Made by a program: the position numbers and the translations under genes
Source of the DNA: Gnomoniopsis sp. IMI 355080
Lineage: Eukaryota > Ascomycota > Sordariomycetes > Diaporthales > Gnomoniaceae
Assembly: GCA_027946555.1 (NCBI GenBank)
Contig: JAPEVC010000011.1
Span: 1 to 64,000, forward strand
Direction of reading: 5' to 3'
Length of the DNA: 64,000 bases
Notes under the pieces: generated by a model
The model's input: the letters and a program-made list of their open reading frames with translations, nothing else
What the model was told of the DNA's origin: nothing
Databases searched by the model: none
In this document: piece after piece, positions 1 to 12,429 of the stretch
Position numbering within the stretch: the stretch's first letter is position 1
Layout of the letters: the number at the start of each line of letters is the position of its first letter

Positions 1-1
1 C

Positions 2-724
2 ACATCCCCCAGTGCGGCACCCGCCCGCTATTGTGCAGATCACTCCTGCTCCTTCCGCGCATGCCCCAACGCGCGGCCCCTTGAGTCCCTGCAGTTCTGC
101 ATCGCGCACAAGTGCGGCGTCGCCACGTGCCAGGATCAAGTTAAAAACGCCATGCTGCTTTCACCACTGGGGCTCGGCGGCGGCGGAGGCGGTGGCGGCG
201 ACAACGCACCGCTGCTCCAGCAGACTCGTCTTTTACTCGCCGCGAGCGGAGGAGGCGGGCCACTGGGTGGGCTCTTTTGGGGCATGAAGGGGAAGTTTTG
301 CGCGGCGCATTCATGTTCGGGCGATGGGGGCAAGTGCGGTGCGGAGGTCGTGGGCACGGAGGATTGCGGTGGTGGTGGTGGTGTGGGCCGGCGAGGACGC
401 CGGCGTGGTGATGAAGCGAAGCGGTTTTGTCAAAGGCATGAGTGCAGCCATTGGGAATGTTGCGCCGAGGCAACGCATCAGAGCCGCCGGGGTAGCCGAG
501 GCGGGATGTGTGACCGGCATTATCGGCGACGACGAGACGGCGGAGGAGGTGGCATGGGAGCAGGGCCGTTTGTTGGGGGAATGGGCATGCCGCAGATGGG
601 GCCAGTGCCTGGGTTTCTACCGTTCTTTGGCGATGCTGGTGGCTATGAGAGTAGCGATGAGAGTAGCGATAGCAGTTACAGGAGGGGCCCGAGGGGGTTG
701 CCGTTTGGGGGACCATTCTTCTGA
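2..724 (+). CDS. Cys/His-repeat protein, 3' part only
   Basis: The frame is open from the window edge to a TGA at 722-724, so about 240 C-terminal residues are visible and the start lies upstream. The product contains at least four units of the form [F/Y]-C-x-x-H-x-C (YCADHSC, FCIAHKC, FCAAHSC, FCQRHEC), most followed by another Cys 4-7 residues later. They are separated by glycine-rich and charged linkers and followed by a Gly/Met/Pro/Ser-rich tail. Such regular Cys/His spacing suggests metal-binding knuckles, but I do not recognise a characterised family and assign no function. An ATG at 152 is in frame, but the cysteine repeats continue upstream of it, so it is internal. The very high GC content and GGN runs fit the low-complexity glycine tracts. 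Confidence 0.7.
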   Translation, partial: TSPSAAPARYCADHSCSFRACPNARPLESLQFCIAHKCGVATCQDQVKNAMLLSPLGLGGGGGGGGDNAPLLQQTRLLLAASGGGGPLGGLFWGMKGKFCAAHSCSGDGGKCGAEVVGTEDCGGGGGVGRRGRRRGDEAKRFCQRHECSHWECCAEATHQSRRGSRGGMCDRHYRRRRDGGGGGMGAGPFVGGMGMPQMGPVPGFLPFFGDAGGYESSDESSDSSYRRGPRGLPFGGPFF

Positions 725-1448
725 ATCGGCGTCTGTAGCTCTGCTTTGGCGCCTTTTGGGGGGGCTTTAGACCGGCAGTGGGACGTTAGATTGCATGGCG
801 CAAATAGAATCATGCTTAACAGTGAGGGAGCCTGGTAGAATTACTTATACCTCCGACTAGGCAAGAACAGGAGCACATGTAATCAATTAGCCTGGTATGG
901 CGATAGAACAAACAGCTCTCTGCTTTTTTATTTACCTTGGTATCTAATTCAGAGTTGCCTCTTTTGTCTAATTGGCGATGTCTCTAACTCTTACTTGCAT
1001 CCCAAACGCTGATGGGCCTTTTTGGCCCTCTCAAATCCACCCTGAGGGATGTCGCCCTTTGCGCAGGAGCAAGCCTCCGACCCATGTGGTCTGATCTAGG
1101 CCCAAGTCCCGTTGTAGGTTAAGAAGCAACCTAGCAACACTGATCATTATGTGATGGTTGAAAATCCGCTAATTAGGCTGTGGTCAGTGACCGAGTTGTC
1201 CATGTTGGAAGATTCTTCCCTTTTTCTTACGCTGTTTTCTCGAGAGCGTCTCGGCCGACTTTGCCTGCAATCCTCAAAAATGAGGCATACTTGGCATGAC
1301 CTCTATCTTAAAAATCTCCTCGTGTTAACTTCCAAATTCATTTACCTGTGACCAAAGAAGGGTTGATGACTTCAAGTAATCCGTAATGTCGTCAGCTCAT
1401 ACAACATCGAGCTGCCTCTGATGGAATTGTCCCATTGACAAGCCTCTC
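725..1448. other. Intergenic, convergent 3' ends
   Basis: This spacer lies between the stop of the Cys/His-repeat gene and the stop of the minus-strand PARP-E2 gene. It holds only short open frames without codon-like character. I see no gene or RNA here; it probably contains the two 3' UTRs. Confidence 0.6.
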
Positions 1449-4400
1449 TCATACGCGGGTCGCGTTGGCTGCTACGTCAGATGGGACCTTCCAATTATGC
1501 CTGTTGGCGAATCGCTGAAATGCATCTAGAGCCTCGTGGGCAGAGTAGTCAACCATGCTATGAGCCGGCTTTTGCAGACGTGCCGGTCGAGGATCCAGCG
1601 AGCTCATGGCCATCTTGACCTGAATGAGTATCGATTCCATGGACATTGCGACCGTCCATCCGGTGCTTGTCAGGACTTCCATGCAGATCGCTCCGCCAAT
1701 GGTAACATGGCCACCTATCAAAGCGTTCGTACGGTCAGCATACGCAGTCACGGAAGAATACAGCTGGATAGCAGAAGAGGACGATATTCGTGGGCCTAGC
1801 ACCTGACGGGAGAGAGACTTCACTTACCACCCCCGTTCATGAACGGCAGAAATTTGGGCCGAATGACCCGTATGAAAGGAGGCGATAGAGGATAGTCGCG
1901 ACCAAAGCGTACCTCCAGGACGACGGACGTGATACCTGCCTTCTTCATGTCTTTCGCAAGTGGAAGCTCAGGATCGAAGGTATGCAGTTCGACAATCCAC
2001 TGGAACATGTTGTCTATGTTGGAAAAGTCAATGTACCAGCCCAACTCGTGGAGAGGTGTGGTCTCTTGGACCTTTTGCATTATCCTAATATCACTTGCAA
2101 GGCGCTTCGATGAGACAGCATTAGCCCACTCGGGAAGGCCAAGCCGAGGAATAGCTTTCAAATCCAGTGTACCAGGCCTGAAGTCGGTCATTGATGGCAC
2201 GATGCCCTGCTTTGGAGGGGTCAGAGGCCGCTGAGCCGTCCATTGGCGGGTGGGAATGGCGTCGACACTGGAACCTCGTGATGCAGACTGTCCTTGTTCA
2301 GCCAGCGCCTGGACTCGTTTGCGGGGTGGCTGAGGGGACTCTTCATCGCTAAAGAGAGCATCTAGGTCGGCAGGATCCTCTTCATCTGTGTCGCCGTCGG
2401 CCATGTAGAGACTATGCAATCTCTTAGGAGGTGTCGTCTCAAGTTTCTCTGTCTTCCCCTTGCCGCCTCGGCTAGAGGGCAGCGCTTTACGAGGAATCTT
2501 CAAGATTTCGCCTCGAGGGCCATATACTCTGCGAGTCGGGTCTTGGGGAAGTTCATCCAAAGTGCCCACACTCTTGTCAGCAGCTGAAGACGGCGTTGAT
2601 ATCGAATTCACCGGCTGAATGAAAAGATAGCGGCACTGGATCCAGTCTAACTGCTGAACGACGTAGTGGGGGGAGGAACTGATGTATTTCGCTGGAGCGT
2701 TGATGATTTCGCAAAGCGCGATCACACTGTTCGGTTTCAGAGCTGAATTCGGCCAGCTAGTGGAGTTTCCATGCGCATAACCCTAGTGTTCGCAAGAGTT
2801 AACAGGCATCGATTGAATCTAGCCTGACCTTCCGGCCAACGTTCGAAGTTTGAACAAGATCTGACAGGTGAAGAAGTCACTCATACATACCTGACTTGTT
2901 GTCCAATGGTTGCTGAAGTACACACCGTCTCCAAAAGCGCGACCATTCACTCGATGCTTGAAGTCTAGACCTTGTCTCAAAATGCTGTGCCAGTTGTGAA
3001 TCGCACTTCCGTGCCACGCGAAGAGCGTAGGATATGGATTATCTGGAGCTTCCAGCCCCTTCAGCGCACGTTGGAAACGCAGTTCCTTGTCAGGGTTACC
3101 CATCGCGAAGCGGAACTGAACGTGGCCCTGGCTCAAGGCAGGAATGACCTCTTGGTCTCGAGTCTTGATCCTTTCGAGCAAATCCTTGTCCTGAGAATGG
3201 ACATCGTTCACGTGGTTCACTTGGAGGATGAAGGAACGATTTGAGGCGACAATCCACTCCAGTAAAGTTGCTGAAGAGGACGAAATGCCAGGGTAAGACT
3301 TGAGACGACTGTGCGGATGTTTGATGAGATATTCTCGCAAGTGTGAGATGGGTGGGGTGGTGGCCAGGATTGCAGTAATCGCTTTTGCTTTACCAGCATT
3401 GTCCAGATCGTCCAGCTCAAAGTCATACTTGTACAGCTGCATTGCCTGTGGGCCTGCATTGCTGGACTCAAGAAATGTGGGGAGCGACTTGTCCCGGTGT
3501 TTGATCTCGAACTCAGCGCTGTTGGTAAGGGCATCAATGGATTTGAGATACACTTGATGGACAAAGCTTTGGGCTTGCCCAGCTGTCGAAATGTGGCGCA
3601 AAACAACCCACGAGTTCTCAGTGAGCTGGGGAAAATCCTCAGAGCGTTCGACACTCATAGTTTGTGAGCCAAAATCAACAAGGACGTTGATCGGATTTCC
3701 GTCAAGGTCGACATTGTGCTCGGCCTCGGGATCTCGGTCTGACTGCGGTCCTTTAGGCTGCGAATAGGGCACATGGGTCATAAAGGGCGCTGATGGTGCT
3801 GGTAGGAATGATGGCGGCAGCGAGGGGACTTTGAGACGTAGGCCTGTTGGGAAGTCGCGGATTGGATATATTCCTTGGCGGGGGCTTTCTGGGCGGGTCC
3901 CTGGGGCTGTTGTGTAAGTGGCGAATTGTTCTTGGACGCTGGAGTAACACAAAGTGACTAGAAGGTCTACCACATAAGGTTGTGACAGGATTTCGTGCTC
4001 GATGGAAGGCCCAAATCCCATCGCGATATATTGGAACAAACATAGAGGTTCCTCGCAGACGTAAGGCTTCAGAGCTTCGAATTCCTTCTTCACCTTCCTG
4101 TGACATCGTAGGCAATACTCGGTGCATCTGACAAAGTAGTGTAACGCAAACTGCATGGCAACCAGGGGTATGCTGATGTCTGTGGTAGACTCCGCGAAGG
4201 AATTCCAGGTGAGGATAGTCGGAAGTGTCTGTGCTTCGGGGGCATCCGCGGACGAGGATCTAGCTGAGTCTGGAGTAACCTCTTTGTCCTTTCTCTTCCT
4301 GCTCCCCTTGGTTCCGCCACTGCCCTTGAAATCGTCACTGCAATCGCTGAGCCTGTCGGTGCCCTCCAATGTGTTTCGAATCGAGAGCTCAAGGAGGTGC

Positions 4401-5449
4401 GAGTTGGCGTCGTCCCAGGATTGATGTCCGATCATTCGAAGTTTCGTAAGGGCAAGGAAATACTCATTCATGAATAATTCCATGGAATTTGAGATGAACA
4501 GCTTGCTAAAAGGGTGCGAGTCGGCATTGGTGTCTGTAGCCTGGGCTCGGGCATCTTGCTCCGCCGTGGTCGTATGGGATCGGGTGTTGAACGCCTTGCG
4601 TGCTGAGTCGGAAGACGGCTTGCACTTCTTGCACTTGCCAAAACGGAAATCAGCGTGGAAAGAGGAAGCGGCGAGCTGGGAGAGTTTCTCCGCTGATGGA
4701 TAGGGCTCGTAGACACGGAAGAGGAGGACGATGTAGTCCGACGGGTCGATATCCCAGGCTTCGAGGGCCTCATCCGATATGCCTAGCTTTCGTGCCCTGA
4801 TGGAGAGGGAGATCATATGCGTTCCTGCCTCTTCGTCGACGCCGCACAAGATTCCGATCTTGGCGCCAGCCTCGCGTGCCTTTCGAAGATCACGGCGAAT
4901 TTTGTTTAGGACACCTGGGGCCATCTTGGCCCTCTCACGCGGAGAACTTGACTGCTGGGCCGGCAGCGATCCAAGTCCAAAGATGGGGTCTTCCTCCCCG
5001 TTGAAGTCCAGTTCCTCAAAGTCTTCCTCTTCGTCCCCATATCCAGAGGCTGAATCGTCATTGGCAGCATCATCGATAATGGCGTCACCGTTTGCATCAA
5101 CATGGTAGCCGTTTAAGGCACGAATGAGCTGGGACGAAACATCACGGAGTGATTCGAAGACGGTCTGACCGAAGGTGAAGTTCTGTAGGTCCTCGAGGGT
5201 ACTTGTGACAGCTGGGTGAGCGTTCTGGACATTGGTGTAGAGAAGAAAATTGTTGTCATCTGGATACAACTCGGGTTTGGCCGCGACGAAACGAATTTGG
5301 ATGGGGTCTGTGAGTTTCTCGTGGACGAAGGTGACGAGGGCCTCGCCTTCTGCTTCACCATGTTCGAGGGCGACAAGTCCTGGGATTCCTGGTCCTTCGA
5401 GCCGATGACGAGCAGATCGCAGGTCGGCGTTGAAGCGCTTCAGAGCCAT
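1449..5449 (-). CDS. PARP catalytic domain fused to UBE2Q-type ubiquitin-conjugating domain
   Basis: Exons are complement(1449..1714, 1828..2782, 2891..5449), giving 1259 aa. Introns of 108 nt (donor GTATGT) and 113 nt (donor GTAAGT) keep frame and restore conserved blocks. The N-terminal region resembles a divergent RWD/UBC-like fold. Residues about 805-910 form the ADP-ribosyltransferase core, with His813 in WHGS and Tyr844 in GVYFS. The third triad position appears to be Tyr905 (CRYLF) instead of Glu, which in the family predicts mono- rather than poly-ADP-ribosylation. After an acidic linker, about residues 1080-1240 are an E2 fold of the UBE2Q kind, with the candidate catalytic Cys1182 in GGAICME and no HPN motif. 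The start ATG has a good context (GAGCCATGG). This fusion is known in Pezizomycotina. The inferred role is coupling ADP-ribosylation to ubiquitin transfer; substrates are unknown. Confidence 0.9.
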
Positions 5450-6806
5450 GGCTCAGATGTCGAAGAGGGGAGTCGATGATGGACTGGATAGCGCGTCAGC
5501 TAAATATTCCTGGGTACGGACAAAAGGGTGTTCGGTAGCATGTACAAACTGCAATGGGGAAGCTGAGATGCCGAAAGAAGAATTGTAGCCAGGCATCACA
5601 AGAAGTGAGGCTGCGAGTGGGCATCGTATGGTGGAGCCTTGGTTGTAGGGGGTCAAAGTCGGGCTAGGAAGGAGCTTGGGGTAGAAAAAAGGGCTCATGA
5701 ACGAGAGGCCTACCTAATCTTTAGATGTCCACCACAGCTCTGAAAAAAAAAAAATACAAACGAAGGGCTGGTTTTCTGTTTTAAAACAGCCTTAGACTCA
5801 TGGGTCTTGATGGTGTTGCCGGATCAGTCTGAGGTCAACCCACTGGGACAATGGGCGGCAAAGGTAACGACAGCAGAACAACACTATATGAGAGAGTTGA
5901 AAGTGTCTGTATCTGCTCAGGAGGAGTAACAAGGAAATAGAATACCCTTGAGTGGAACGATCGACTTCAGAGCCAGTGCCTGAAAGAAGATGGCTGTTTG
6001 ATCGAGAAGACCTAGTGAGTGAGTGGATGAGTGGGTGAATGATGAAGATGCTGGGGTGAGACAAGCATGATTGGAAACAACCTCAATTTGCAACACAATA
6101 TGGCATCTGCGCGAGGAAACTGCCTCCCACTGGCCAACCATCTAGCTCAAACAAGTAGGTTTGTACTCATCAAGGTACCTCCTACCTGCCTACCTATGTA
6201 ATTTCAATCAAGCAGGTACCTACGTAGGTACCTAGCTTAATTCTCGAGAACGGCCTGTGCCCAACCGGACAGTTGTAGACGGTGTATCGATCCAGGTTGG
6301 TACTTGAATTCTAGGCAGAAAGCATCAGGTGAGTCCAAAAGCATCATGGGAAGCTCGTTTGCTGTTAGCTCCCAGGCAACCTTCAACCAGCCTCAACTCC
6401 ATTTTGCAGGACTGCTTCAAGGCTTGCATCAGGCACATATACTGCATGCTACATGGAAATACTGTGAGCAAGGTGCGCCATATTGTGCTGAAGCCTGCGA
6501 TTAGTTATAAAATCTGACAAGTGGTTTTATCACTGAGATGGAGGAAACGTTGAATGCAGGAATGCCTTCTCCATTCTCATGCACCTATTGATGATATACT
6601 GCACGTGTCTGGATACACTAAGACAGGGCACTTCAAGCCCCTGTCTGACAGGCAGGGGTACCCCATGACGAGCAAAGAAGAGCCCCACGGCGGGGCAGCT
6701 AGAGAGACTGCAGCTCACCTTATCACCTAGGTGAACTTGACGAGAAAGACCATCAGTAAACAACACAAAACACAGATATTCCGATTGCTAGCTCTCTATT
6801 GCCATC
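5450..6806. other. Divergent promoter region
   Basis: The PARP-E2 gene (minus) and the hydrolase gene (plus) diverge from this 1.36 kb. It contains an A-run at 5742-5754, short shadow frames, and a patch rich in ACCTACCT/AGGTACC around 6165-6240. No gene is supported. Confidence 0.6.
6214..6233. repeat. 20-bp perfect palindrome of the AGGTACCT type
   Basis: The stretch reads the same on both strands and is built from GGTACC and TACGTA cores. Further ACCTACCT elements lie 25-55 bp upstream. It sits in the divergent promoter, so it could bind a dimeric regulator or form a cruciform. It also belongs to a wider set of TACCTAGGTA-like palindromes in this window. Confidence 0.6.
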
Positions 6807-7998
6807 ATGTTGATCAAGGAAACCCATGCCGATGTGACCACCACCGTCAATGGCGTCGAAAGTTCCATGAGGATCTTCCTATTCCACCCCACCATTCCTC
6901 AGTATCCAAACGCGTGAGAGTCCACCACTCGTCCAGACCCCATCGTCTACACTACAATAAATACCAGAGGCTGACTTCCCCTGAAGCCGCTTTCCCGGTG
7001 TCCTCCTTTTCAGCGAGATCTACCAAGTCACCGGGCCCGTAGCTCGCTTCGCCCGCCAGATTGCCGGCCAGGGCTATATCGTCGCCGCGCCCAGCAGCTA
7101 CCATGACTTTACCGGCCCGGAGCCTCTGGCGTACGATGTGCCTGGAACGGACCAGGGCAATGAGTGGAAAGTGAAGAAGGTGCGTTGTATTTTCTTGATG
7201 CGTGCCATGTATGGGAGCTCTGTTTGCTGATGGGGATCTGGTGATGATAGACGCTCGAGTCGTACGACGCGGACTCGTACAAGACTGTCGACTACCTGCT
7301 GAGCTTGCCGACGTGCACGGGGCTGATTGGTGCCACAGGTATGTGTCTCGGCGGACATTTGGCATTGAGAGCTGCGGTGAGTATCTTGAATTTATCTGTG
7401 CCTCCCTCCACCATCCGGCCAGGAAATCGCAATTTCGAAAACAGGCCGAGCAAACGGGTATAGCCAGGCGGCCCGGCCAAGGCCACACCCAACTGAATTC
7501 AAGCACCACCCAAATTTTTTTAATTTTTTTTGGCCCTACTTCTCAATTTCAATACTAATGCTCTACGCCCAGCTCGACCCACGCATTACCGCCACAGTCT
7601 GCTACTTCGCCACAGACGTACACTCACGCACCCTCGGACCATACTCCGAAGCCAACACCTCCGCCACCGCGCCCGCCAACAGCACACACACGCTCGACCT
7701 GTTTCCCCAGCTCAAGGGCGAGGTCTCCATGATCTTTGGCATCAAGGATACGCACGTGCCTGATGCAGGCCGCGACCTCATCCGCCAGAAAATGCGCGAC
7801 GCCGGCGTGGTCTTCAGCTGGCACGAGTTCGCGTGGGCGCAACACGCCTTTATCCGCGATGAGCTCAGCAAGGGACGTTATGATCCGGCCATCACGAAGG
7901 CATGCTTCGAGGTGCTGCTGGAGTTGTTTGGGCGGACGCTGAAGGTGGATCTGGGAGCGAGGGATGGCGTGCCCCAGAAGCTGGAGCATGTTTGCTGA
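6807..7998 (+). CDS. Dienelactone hydrolase family protein
   Basis: Exons are 6807..6913, 6987..7179, 7251..7376 and 7573..7998, giving 283 aa. Introns are 73, 71 and 196 nt; the first ends CTGAAG and joins to give RFPGV before FSEIYQ, a conserved family block. The alpha/beta hydrolase fold carries the dienelactone hydrolase triad: Cys132 in GMCLGG (a cysteine nucleophile), Asp201 in GIKDTH and His233 in AQHAF. The family hydrolyses lactones and esters of ring-cleavage products or related small molecules. The true substrate cannot be read from sequence. No signal peptide is visible, so the enzyme is likely cytosolic. The start ATG follows CCATC and is the only one that keeps the conserved N-terminus. 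Confidence 0.9.
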
Positions 7999-8519
7999 GC
8001 CTACGCACTGAGTGCAGTCATTCATACTTCTGGCGGACCAGGGCGTGTCTGTTCAGAGTTAACGACTGAAATCTCTAGAACAGCGCAGAACCTCAGCAAG
8101 GAGCGAGCTTGTAGGGTCTCCTACGCCGTCGTGGGCATTGGCTGGAGGTCAATCGGCACAACAACGTCCTGACAGAGACATTTCGAAGCACATCGAGTGG
8201 GAACACTGTTGTGAAAATATAGTGAACCTTGAATATCATTCTATAAGACTCTGTTCGCCAAGATTTGGGTCTTGTCTGCCCCGATGCTTAGATGGTACAC
8301 GTCTCAATATCGCATACGCAGATTATACCCAATCTACATTACCTAGTCATCTGCCTCTGATAACCATCGTAAATGCGTCTAAGCCGTGCCGGGCACTCTA
8401 TCATGCCTTGACCTTTTTTTTTTTGCCCAATAGCATCCGTTCGAGCCAGTGGCATCAAACCCCATTCCCTCACCCTGGCCCTCCCCCAATCATAGACTTC
8501 ATATTATCTTGCTTTACCC
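7999..8519. other. Intergenic between convergent genes
   Basis: This spacer lies between the hydrolase stop and the MscS channel stop. It has a T-run near 8407 and no frame I can support. Confidence 0.6.
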
Positions 8520-11500
8520 TCACTTCGTAAACTGCTTCTTCGCGCCCTTCTGTCCCTTACCCCGTGCCTGCTCCGCCTCCTCCTCGGCGCGACTCACACT
8601 CGCACCCCGCGGCCTCGCTCCGTGCCTCACCGTAGGCGCCAGCGCATCTCCACTCTGCGGCGCCGCCTGTGCAGCACTCTGGCCTTCTGTAGTCACAGCG
8701 TGCCCAGGAGGGGGCACATAACCCGCTGCCGCCCCGGAAGGCACGCGGGTATTATCATAGAGGCTATAGCTCTGGCTCGCGAGTGGGTCCGGTATCCGCG
8801 GGCTATCTTGCGGCACCTGTCCGTAGTACGCACCACCACCGGTGGCGTAGCCTGTGCCGGCATACTGCGAATCCGCCACGTCGTACGAGAACTGCCGGCT
8901 CGAGCCTTGGATCGGATTGCCGTCGTTGTCGTACTGTGTCACGCTAAAACCGGGCTGGCCTTGTCCCAGCGGCGCACTCGGCACGCCCTCGCCAGCTCGC
9001 CGCCGGCCGACCGTGGAGTTACGCTTCATCAGATCCGAGCGGATCTGCTCGATGCCCTCGGCCCGGAAACGCGCCTGCTCCGCGTTGTACGTGGGCGAAC
9101 TCGACTGCTGGCGGCGGTTGTTATCCTCATCGTCGCTGTCGCGGTTGTAGCCGTAGTGAGACTCCATGCCCGCCAGCGGCGGCCGCGTGGTTAGTTCCTC
9201 GACGGCCTGCGCCTCGCTGACGTGCTTGATGGGATTGCCCGCCATGTCGGTGCGCGTGGCCCCCTTCTTGTTGGCCTTTTGGTGTGGGACCAGGCGAGCG
9301 GCATCGGCCTCGCGGGCGGCCTTTTCACGCGCCTGTGCCGCGTAGTCGTCGTCGACGGTGACGGCGTACTGCGGGTTCTCAAAGGAGCCGACGGGCGGCG
9401 AGCCGCCGCCGCCGGGGCCGAAGATGGGGACCTTCTTCAGGCTGAGGGCGAGCGCACACATGAACTTGGAGCGGCGGGTTGCGCGGACGGACTCGTTGTG
9501 CCAGTTGGACTTGTGCTTGATAACGATCTTGAGTGTGAGCTTGTCGCAGTCGCCGACGCCGCCGACGCCGATGACGAGGTCCTGCTGGAAATCGCGGCTG
9601 TTGTCGGGGTGGCGGACGAATTTCTCCATTTCCAGACGCAGGAGCTCGATGTCTTCGAAGGAAGTGTCATATGAGATGTTGACTTCGACTACTTCCTTCA
9701 TGGCTTTGGATCGCGAGAGGTTGTCGATCCAGGAGTTGTTGAGGACGATGTTGGCCACTTGGGTCACTTGCATGCCCTTCAGGTCAGTGAAGATGGTGTA
9801 CAGGAGAGAAATCTTTTCCACAACGAGGCTCTGGTCGCCGATGGTAACGCGGTCCTGTTATTGATATCAATATGTGCTCACAAGGATCCTATGTACCTGA
9901 GGCAAATGCCTCAAGACTGGAAGTTGAGGGCCTGTAGGGAAGATTCCTGTAGACTTACGCCGACATCGTATGGGTGCTTGACAAACAAGAAGATGATAGA
10001 GCCAAGGAACTCCTGGCAAGTGGTTGAAATAGCAAAAGAGAGCGAGATAAGGGCTGTTCCTGCACTGGAAAGCGTGGCCACGAAGCTGCTCTGGAAGAAA
10101 GACACTACGCCAGGTTAGCATGCATTTCATCCAAAATGTGTCTTCATACCACGTACAGAAGATGATGATAACGATCATCAGCACAATGAAGAGCAGAATG
10201 TTATCCAGCACCTTCAAAGCCTGACCAATATCCTTCATGCTGTTTGTAATCGACTTCCTCTCCTTGCCGATTTCTACAACCTTGCGGACCATCTCGTCGA
10301 GACTGATGTCGCCGTTCTCGTCTGCGTCAATCGCATTGAAGCACTCTTCGGCATCTTCGCTATGTCCAGGGCCCAGGACCTCAACAACGTCATCGAGATA
10401 TAGAGAGCCCTTGCCCTCGACAACAAAGGACATCCAAATACGGCGGGCCAGGGCCTCAGAGCTGCGACTTTTCTCCAGTGCCTCGACGACGATCGCGTGG
10501 GCTGAGTTGGGCTTGAACACTTCCTTGCCAGTGATCTCGGAGGCGATGTTTCCGAACACGGACGTGATCTTGTCGCCAAACCGGCCCACCTCTCCGACAA
10601 TCCTGGTAGCGTTTAGATTGGGCGTGATGGAGCCGGACTTCTTGTGGAACCCGCGGCGCTTCTTCTTCCCGTTCATGATGAGTGCCTCGATGGAGTCATT
10701 GATGACGTAGTCCTCATCGGCAAATTCCTCGCAGTACATGGGGAACAGCGTTCTAGAGGCCTCGTACATCAGGCCGAGCAGATGGATGTCGCGCTTTGAG
10801 TCCTTGATGCGCATGGCGAAGGAGCGCTGGTGGTACGATATACTGATGAGCTGGATGATGAACTTCTCACCGAGCAGCACGCAAGACGAGACCCAGAGAG
10901 AGCCCAGGATCTTGACCATGACATCAACCCACGTGAAGGAATCATCCTGAAACTTGAACTTGAAGAGCAGCCACGACGACAAGGCCCACAGCAAGAGTGA
11001 GATGGGGTACTCGAGATTTCTAATGACAGTTGCGTACTTCCGCGTGCCGGAGGAGACGACGCCACAGAAGAACATGAAGACGGCAGGGAGCAACTGCGCC
11101 ACGATCTTGCCACCCCAAAGACTCAACCAAGAGACCTCGATCCATAGGAAGAGATAGAATAGTTTTGGAGGGTGGGGATGTGCGTCGGTCGGTGTGACAT
11201 TGGCGACGGTGACGTCCATATTTCCGGTGAGAGGAAGAACCACCAGCGGGACGCCCAGCAAGAGTGCGACAGGGATAATGTAGACAATGTACTTTGTCAC
11301 TGAAGAGAAGTTGACGATCCTGTTGTAGAGACGTCCCATGGCGTTCAGACCGTTCGCGTCGCCCCACGAGTTCGTCCTGCCTCCGTCGCCCAGCTTCCTG
11401 ACGGCCTTTCGACGGCCAATATGGCCGCCCTCGCCCTCGCCCTCATTTTTAGATTTCCGGTGGAAGAGGCCGCTCTTCTTTTCGGAGGGCTCTGTGTTGC

Positions 11501-11672
11501 TGGTAGTGGTGGACATGTCTGCGATGGTCTGCGCTTGTTTCCTGGCCCCAGTCGAGCTGGATGTGTTCACTTGGGTGAGTGGTATGTCGGTATCACCGCT
11601 ATTGGCGCGTCCGTTGTTGATAGGCATGAAACCCATCCTCGATGGAGACCTCGTTGGAGAGTAAGGTGCCAT
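8520..11672 (-). CDS. MscS-type mechanosensitive channel with EF-hand
   Basis: Exons are complement(8520..9854, 9959..10104, 10157..11672), giving 998 aa with introns of 104 and 52 nt (donors GTAAGT and GTACGT). A disordered Ser/Thr-rich N-terminus of about 115 residues precedes several hydrophobic segments (about 126-150, 171-205, 222-240 and 255-278). A canonical EF-hand loop follows at 449-460 (D-x-D-x-N-G-D-I-x-x-x-E). Next come a helix at about 490-508 and the MscS pore and beta domain, which includes VKHPYDVGDRV at the second exon junction. The long C-terminal tail is Gly/Gln/Ser-rich. The layout matches fungal ER or organellar MscS channels of the Msy1/Msy2 type, in which Ca2+ modulates gating during hypo-osmotic stress. 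Localisation here is inferred from the family. Confidence 0.92.
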
Positions 11673-12409
11673 TTAGTGGTGGACGTACGTAACGTCAAGG
11701 CCGAAGGTGGCCGCACGACGAGTCTCCCTTGATAATTGCGGGCGCGCGATGTCGATTGTCTCAAACGCGAGATGGGGCACGCAGTTTTTTTTCTTAAAGA
11801 GATGGTGGGTTGAAGTTTCCTCAGGGAATGATGATAACCCGAGACATGAAGTTTGAGAAATAAGGAAAAAGCAATGAATAGTGGGGTATGAGAATGACAG
11901 TCAATATGCGACAAGGCTGGAATCTTGGACAGGCGCAGGACTGCAGTCGAGTGGATTCTTCAATTAAGCAGCGCGGCGCAATGGGGTCGCTAGAGAATGG
12001 AGCACAGAGGGTTGCTGGCGACGTCTGTGTCTGGATCAACCAGTGCGTGTAAAATACGCAGTCCGCAAGTAGACGACGGGTCGTAATGAGAATACGTTTC
12101 GTTGCTTCCAGAACAAAGAGAATGGCTTAGACCGAAGTTGTGTTGTAGAGTAGAAGAGGTGTAGGGGATACACCGGTAAGGGTCTAAAAGAAACTTTTCA
12201 AGGGTGACCTCGAAGAAGAGGCGGCTGAAGAGGGCGCGGGTTGTTCACTACCAAGACACCTCACCAATCCGATGGCAGCATGCGATACGAGAAACTCAAT
12301 TGGATCGGGACTGGGACTGGGACTGGGCCGGGACGAGAAATGCAAGGAAGGCTTGGCAGAGCCCTCGGACAAATATCTAGAAACAGCAAAGGGAAAGGAA
12401 GGGCAAGAC

Positions 12410-12429
12410 AAAAAAAAAAAAAAAAAAAA
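12410..12429 (+). repeat. A20 homopolymer
   Basis: Twenty consecutive A lie about 740 bp upstream of the MscS channel start, on the non-template side. This could be a poly(dA:dT) nucleosome-excluding element or simply a slippage tract. Confidence 0.8.
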
